In this document: positions 14,498-14,994 of the stretch, in pieces
Numbering within the stretch: position 1 is the first letter of the stretch
How the letters are laid out: each line of letters opens with the position of its first letter
DNA from: CAZEGV01 sp964511645
GTDB taxonomy: Bacteria; Bacteroidota; Bacteroidia; Cytophagales; JAAEPT01
Length of the DNA: 14,994 nt
Direction of reading: 5' to 3'
NCBI GenBank assembly: GCA_964511645.1
Contig: CAZEGV010000057.1
Coordinates: forward strand, 1 to 14,994
Notes under the pieces: generated by a model
Database searches by the model: none
What the model was told of the DNA's origin: nothing
The model's input: only the letters and a program-made list of their open reading frames with translations
Made by a program: the position numbers and the translations under genes

Positions 14498-14830
14498 TTA
14501 AATGGAGTGATTAGATGCAGTTATCCCAGGACTAATACCAGTTTAACTATAATATGAGTCTAATTTAGATTGAATTGTTTTTTGCAATATCGAGGAAAAA
14601 TGATTTAGCATAACTGGTTACGGTAAATTATTTTAACGAAGAGAGTGTAAAAACAAACAGGATAAATGACTTATCTTATAGTTAAAATGGTATAAACCAT
14701 CTTTTTATCCCACCAAAAGTACGCTCTACTTTAAATCGAGTATTTCAATCATTTTATTAAATAAACCATGAGACCTAGAGGCTTTCTTCATTATGTGGTT
14801 TTTTAATTCTTTTTCTTTGGGACTCAAAGC
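14498..14830 (-). pseudogene. IS5-family transposase 3' remnant, frameshifted and split by a MITE
   Basis: On the minus strand, 14744-14694 encodes NTRFKVERTFGGIKRWF, which carries the IS4/IS5 DDE-transposase C-terminal signature R-x3-E-x6-K. The segment before it (about 14830-14744, including IMKKASRSHGLFNKMIE) joins only through a one-base frameshift in an A run near 14744; without it the frame ends at TAG 14728-14726. Directly after RWF the MITE-like element begins. Beyond it, 14533-14498 reads SPGITASNHSI and stops, which resembles the SPGI near the C-terminus of many IS5 transposases. Removing the element and one TAA duplication restores the frame (RWF-SPGI). Even then about 35 residues normally between these motifs are missing, so the gene was already decayed. 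The right boundary is approximate. Confidence 0.5.
14536..14692. mobile_element. 157-bp MITE-like element with 25-bp inverted ends and TAA target duplication
   Basis: The ends 14536-14560 and 14668-14692 are inverted repeats matching at 22 of 25 positions, with the core TACCAKTTTAAYTATAA and an inner AGTC. The element is flanked on both sides by TAA (14533-14535 and 14693-14695). The interior is AT-rich and has no coding capacity. Small size, terminal inverted repeats, a 3-bp duplication and insertion in another element fit a non-autonomous MITE that would be moved by a transposase elsewhere in the genome. The TNA-type duplication fits IS5-like transposases, but the mobilising family is a guess. 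Confidence 0.65.
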
Positions 14831-14863
14831 AACAGTTTTGACTATTTCACCTAAGCCAATAAT

Positions 14864-14884
14864 AAAAAAATACCCGCTAGGCGG
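14864..14884 (-). terminator. Weak hairpin plus T7 on the minus strand
   Basis: CCGC-cta-GCGG (14874-14884) is followed on the minus strand by GTA and seven T (14870-14864). The 4-bp stem is short, so this is a low-confidence intrinsic terminator, perhaps left from a gene that once lay to the right. Confidence 0.25.
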
Positions 14885-14942
14885 AAGGGGTTTGTTTACT
14901 TTTCTAGGGTTTTGCCTAGTGTCAAAAGTGTGAGTAATGTAA

Positions 14943-14994
14943 TACCATTTTAATTATAAAATACGTCATTAAAAGTATTTAAATAATGATGATT
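14943..14994. mobile_element. Left end of a second MITE-like copy, cut by the window edge
   Basis: Positions 14943-14967 match the 25-bp end of the element at 14536-14692 with few differences (TACCATTTTAATTATAA, then GTC), and are again preceded by TAA (14940-14942). The rest of the element lies outside the window. Confidence 0.55.

Noticed and set aside
14726..14953. Continuous minus-strand frame of 76 codons ending in IEILDLK
   Set aside because: It lacks an ATG near its beginning, runs through a hairpin plus T-run and a MITE end, and only its last part resembles transposase. I treat that part as a remnant and the rest as non-coding.
1..14994. CRISPR array, tRNA or rRNA genes, defence island or prophage
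   Set aside because: No short regularly spaced repeats, no tRNA-like cloverleaf or rRNA-like stretch, and no nuclease or phage structural gene was seen on either strand.

Overview
The window is AT-rich chromosomal DNA from a member of the Bacteroidota, most likely a Cytophagales/Flammeovirgaceae-type gliding bacterium. Family content supports the phylum: two large TPR-PD40-carboxypeptidase-regulatory-like proteins of the PorE type, the 3' end of a PorP/SprF-family gene, a fragment of a Bacteroidota-style RHS core, an insertion-bearing Lgt, and start sites without clear Shine-Dalgarno sequences. The genus is inference.

Layout. At the left edge (1-91, minus) is the start of an RHS-repeat core remnant that runs out of the window. 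Positions 88-12553 are a long run of minus-strand genes. Read in transcription order they are: an aldehyde dehydrogenase (12553-11180), a five-TM sulfatase-fold transferase of the EptA/LTA-synthase type (11142-9307), a 5'-truncated PorP/SprF remnant (9191-8871), a TPR-PD40-LysM envelope protein (8822-6279), rnhB, gcvT and comB (packed to 6274-3858 with 4-nt, -1-nt and 18-nt junctions), a 16-bp hairpin, and a TPR-PD40-OmpA protein of 1204 aa (3702-88). Divergent from the dehydrogenase, on the plus strand, are lgt (12622-13695) and a degenerate class II aldolase-fold gene whose ATG overlaps the lgt stop by one base. A hairpin follows. The last ~500 bases are mobile-element debris: an IS5-type transposase pseudogene interrupted by a 157-bp MITE-like element with 25-bp inverted ends and TAA target duplications, and the first end of a second such element at the right edge.

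How the genes fit. The two TPR-PD40 proteins share their first half (signal peptide, TPR, beta-propeller, CRD) but end in different peptidoglycan-binding modules: LysM in one, two tandem OmpA domains in the other. They flank the housekeeping trio rnhB-gcvT-comB. Together with the PorP/SprF remnant they suggest periplasmic anchors for an outer-membrane or type IX-secretion-associated assembly. lgt and the sulfatase-fold enzyme are also cell-envelope genes. The most unusual sequence is in the OmpA protein: a repeat-built region of about 340 residues between the CRD and the OmpA domains that I cannot assign to any known family, followed by a second OmpA domain that keeps the ligand-binding Asp and Arg.
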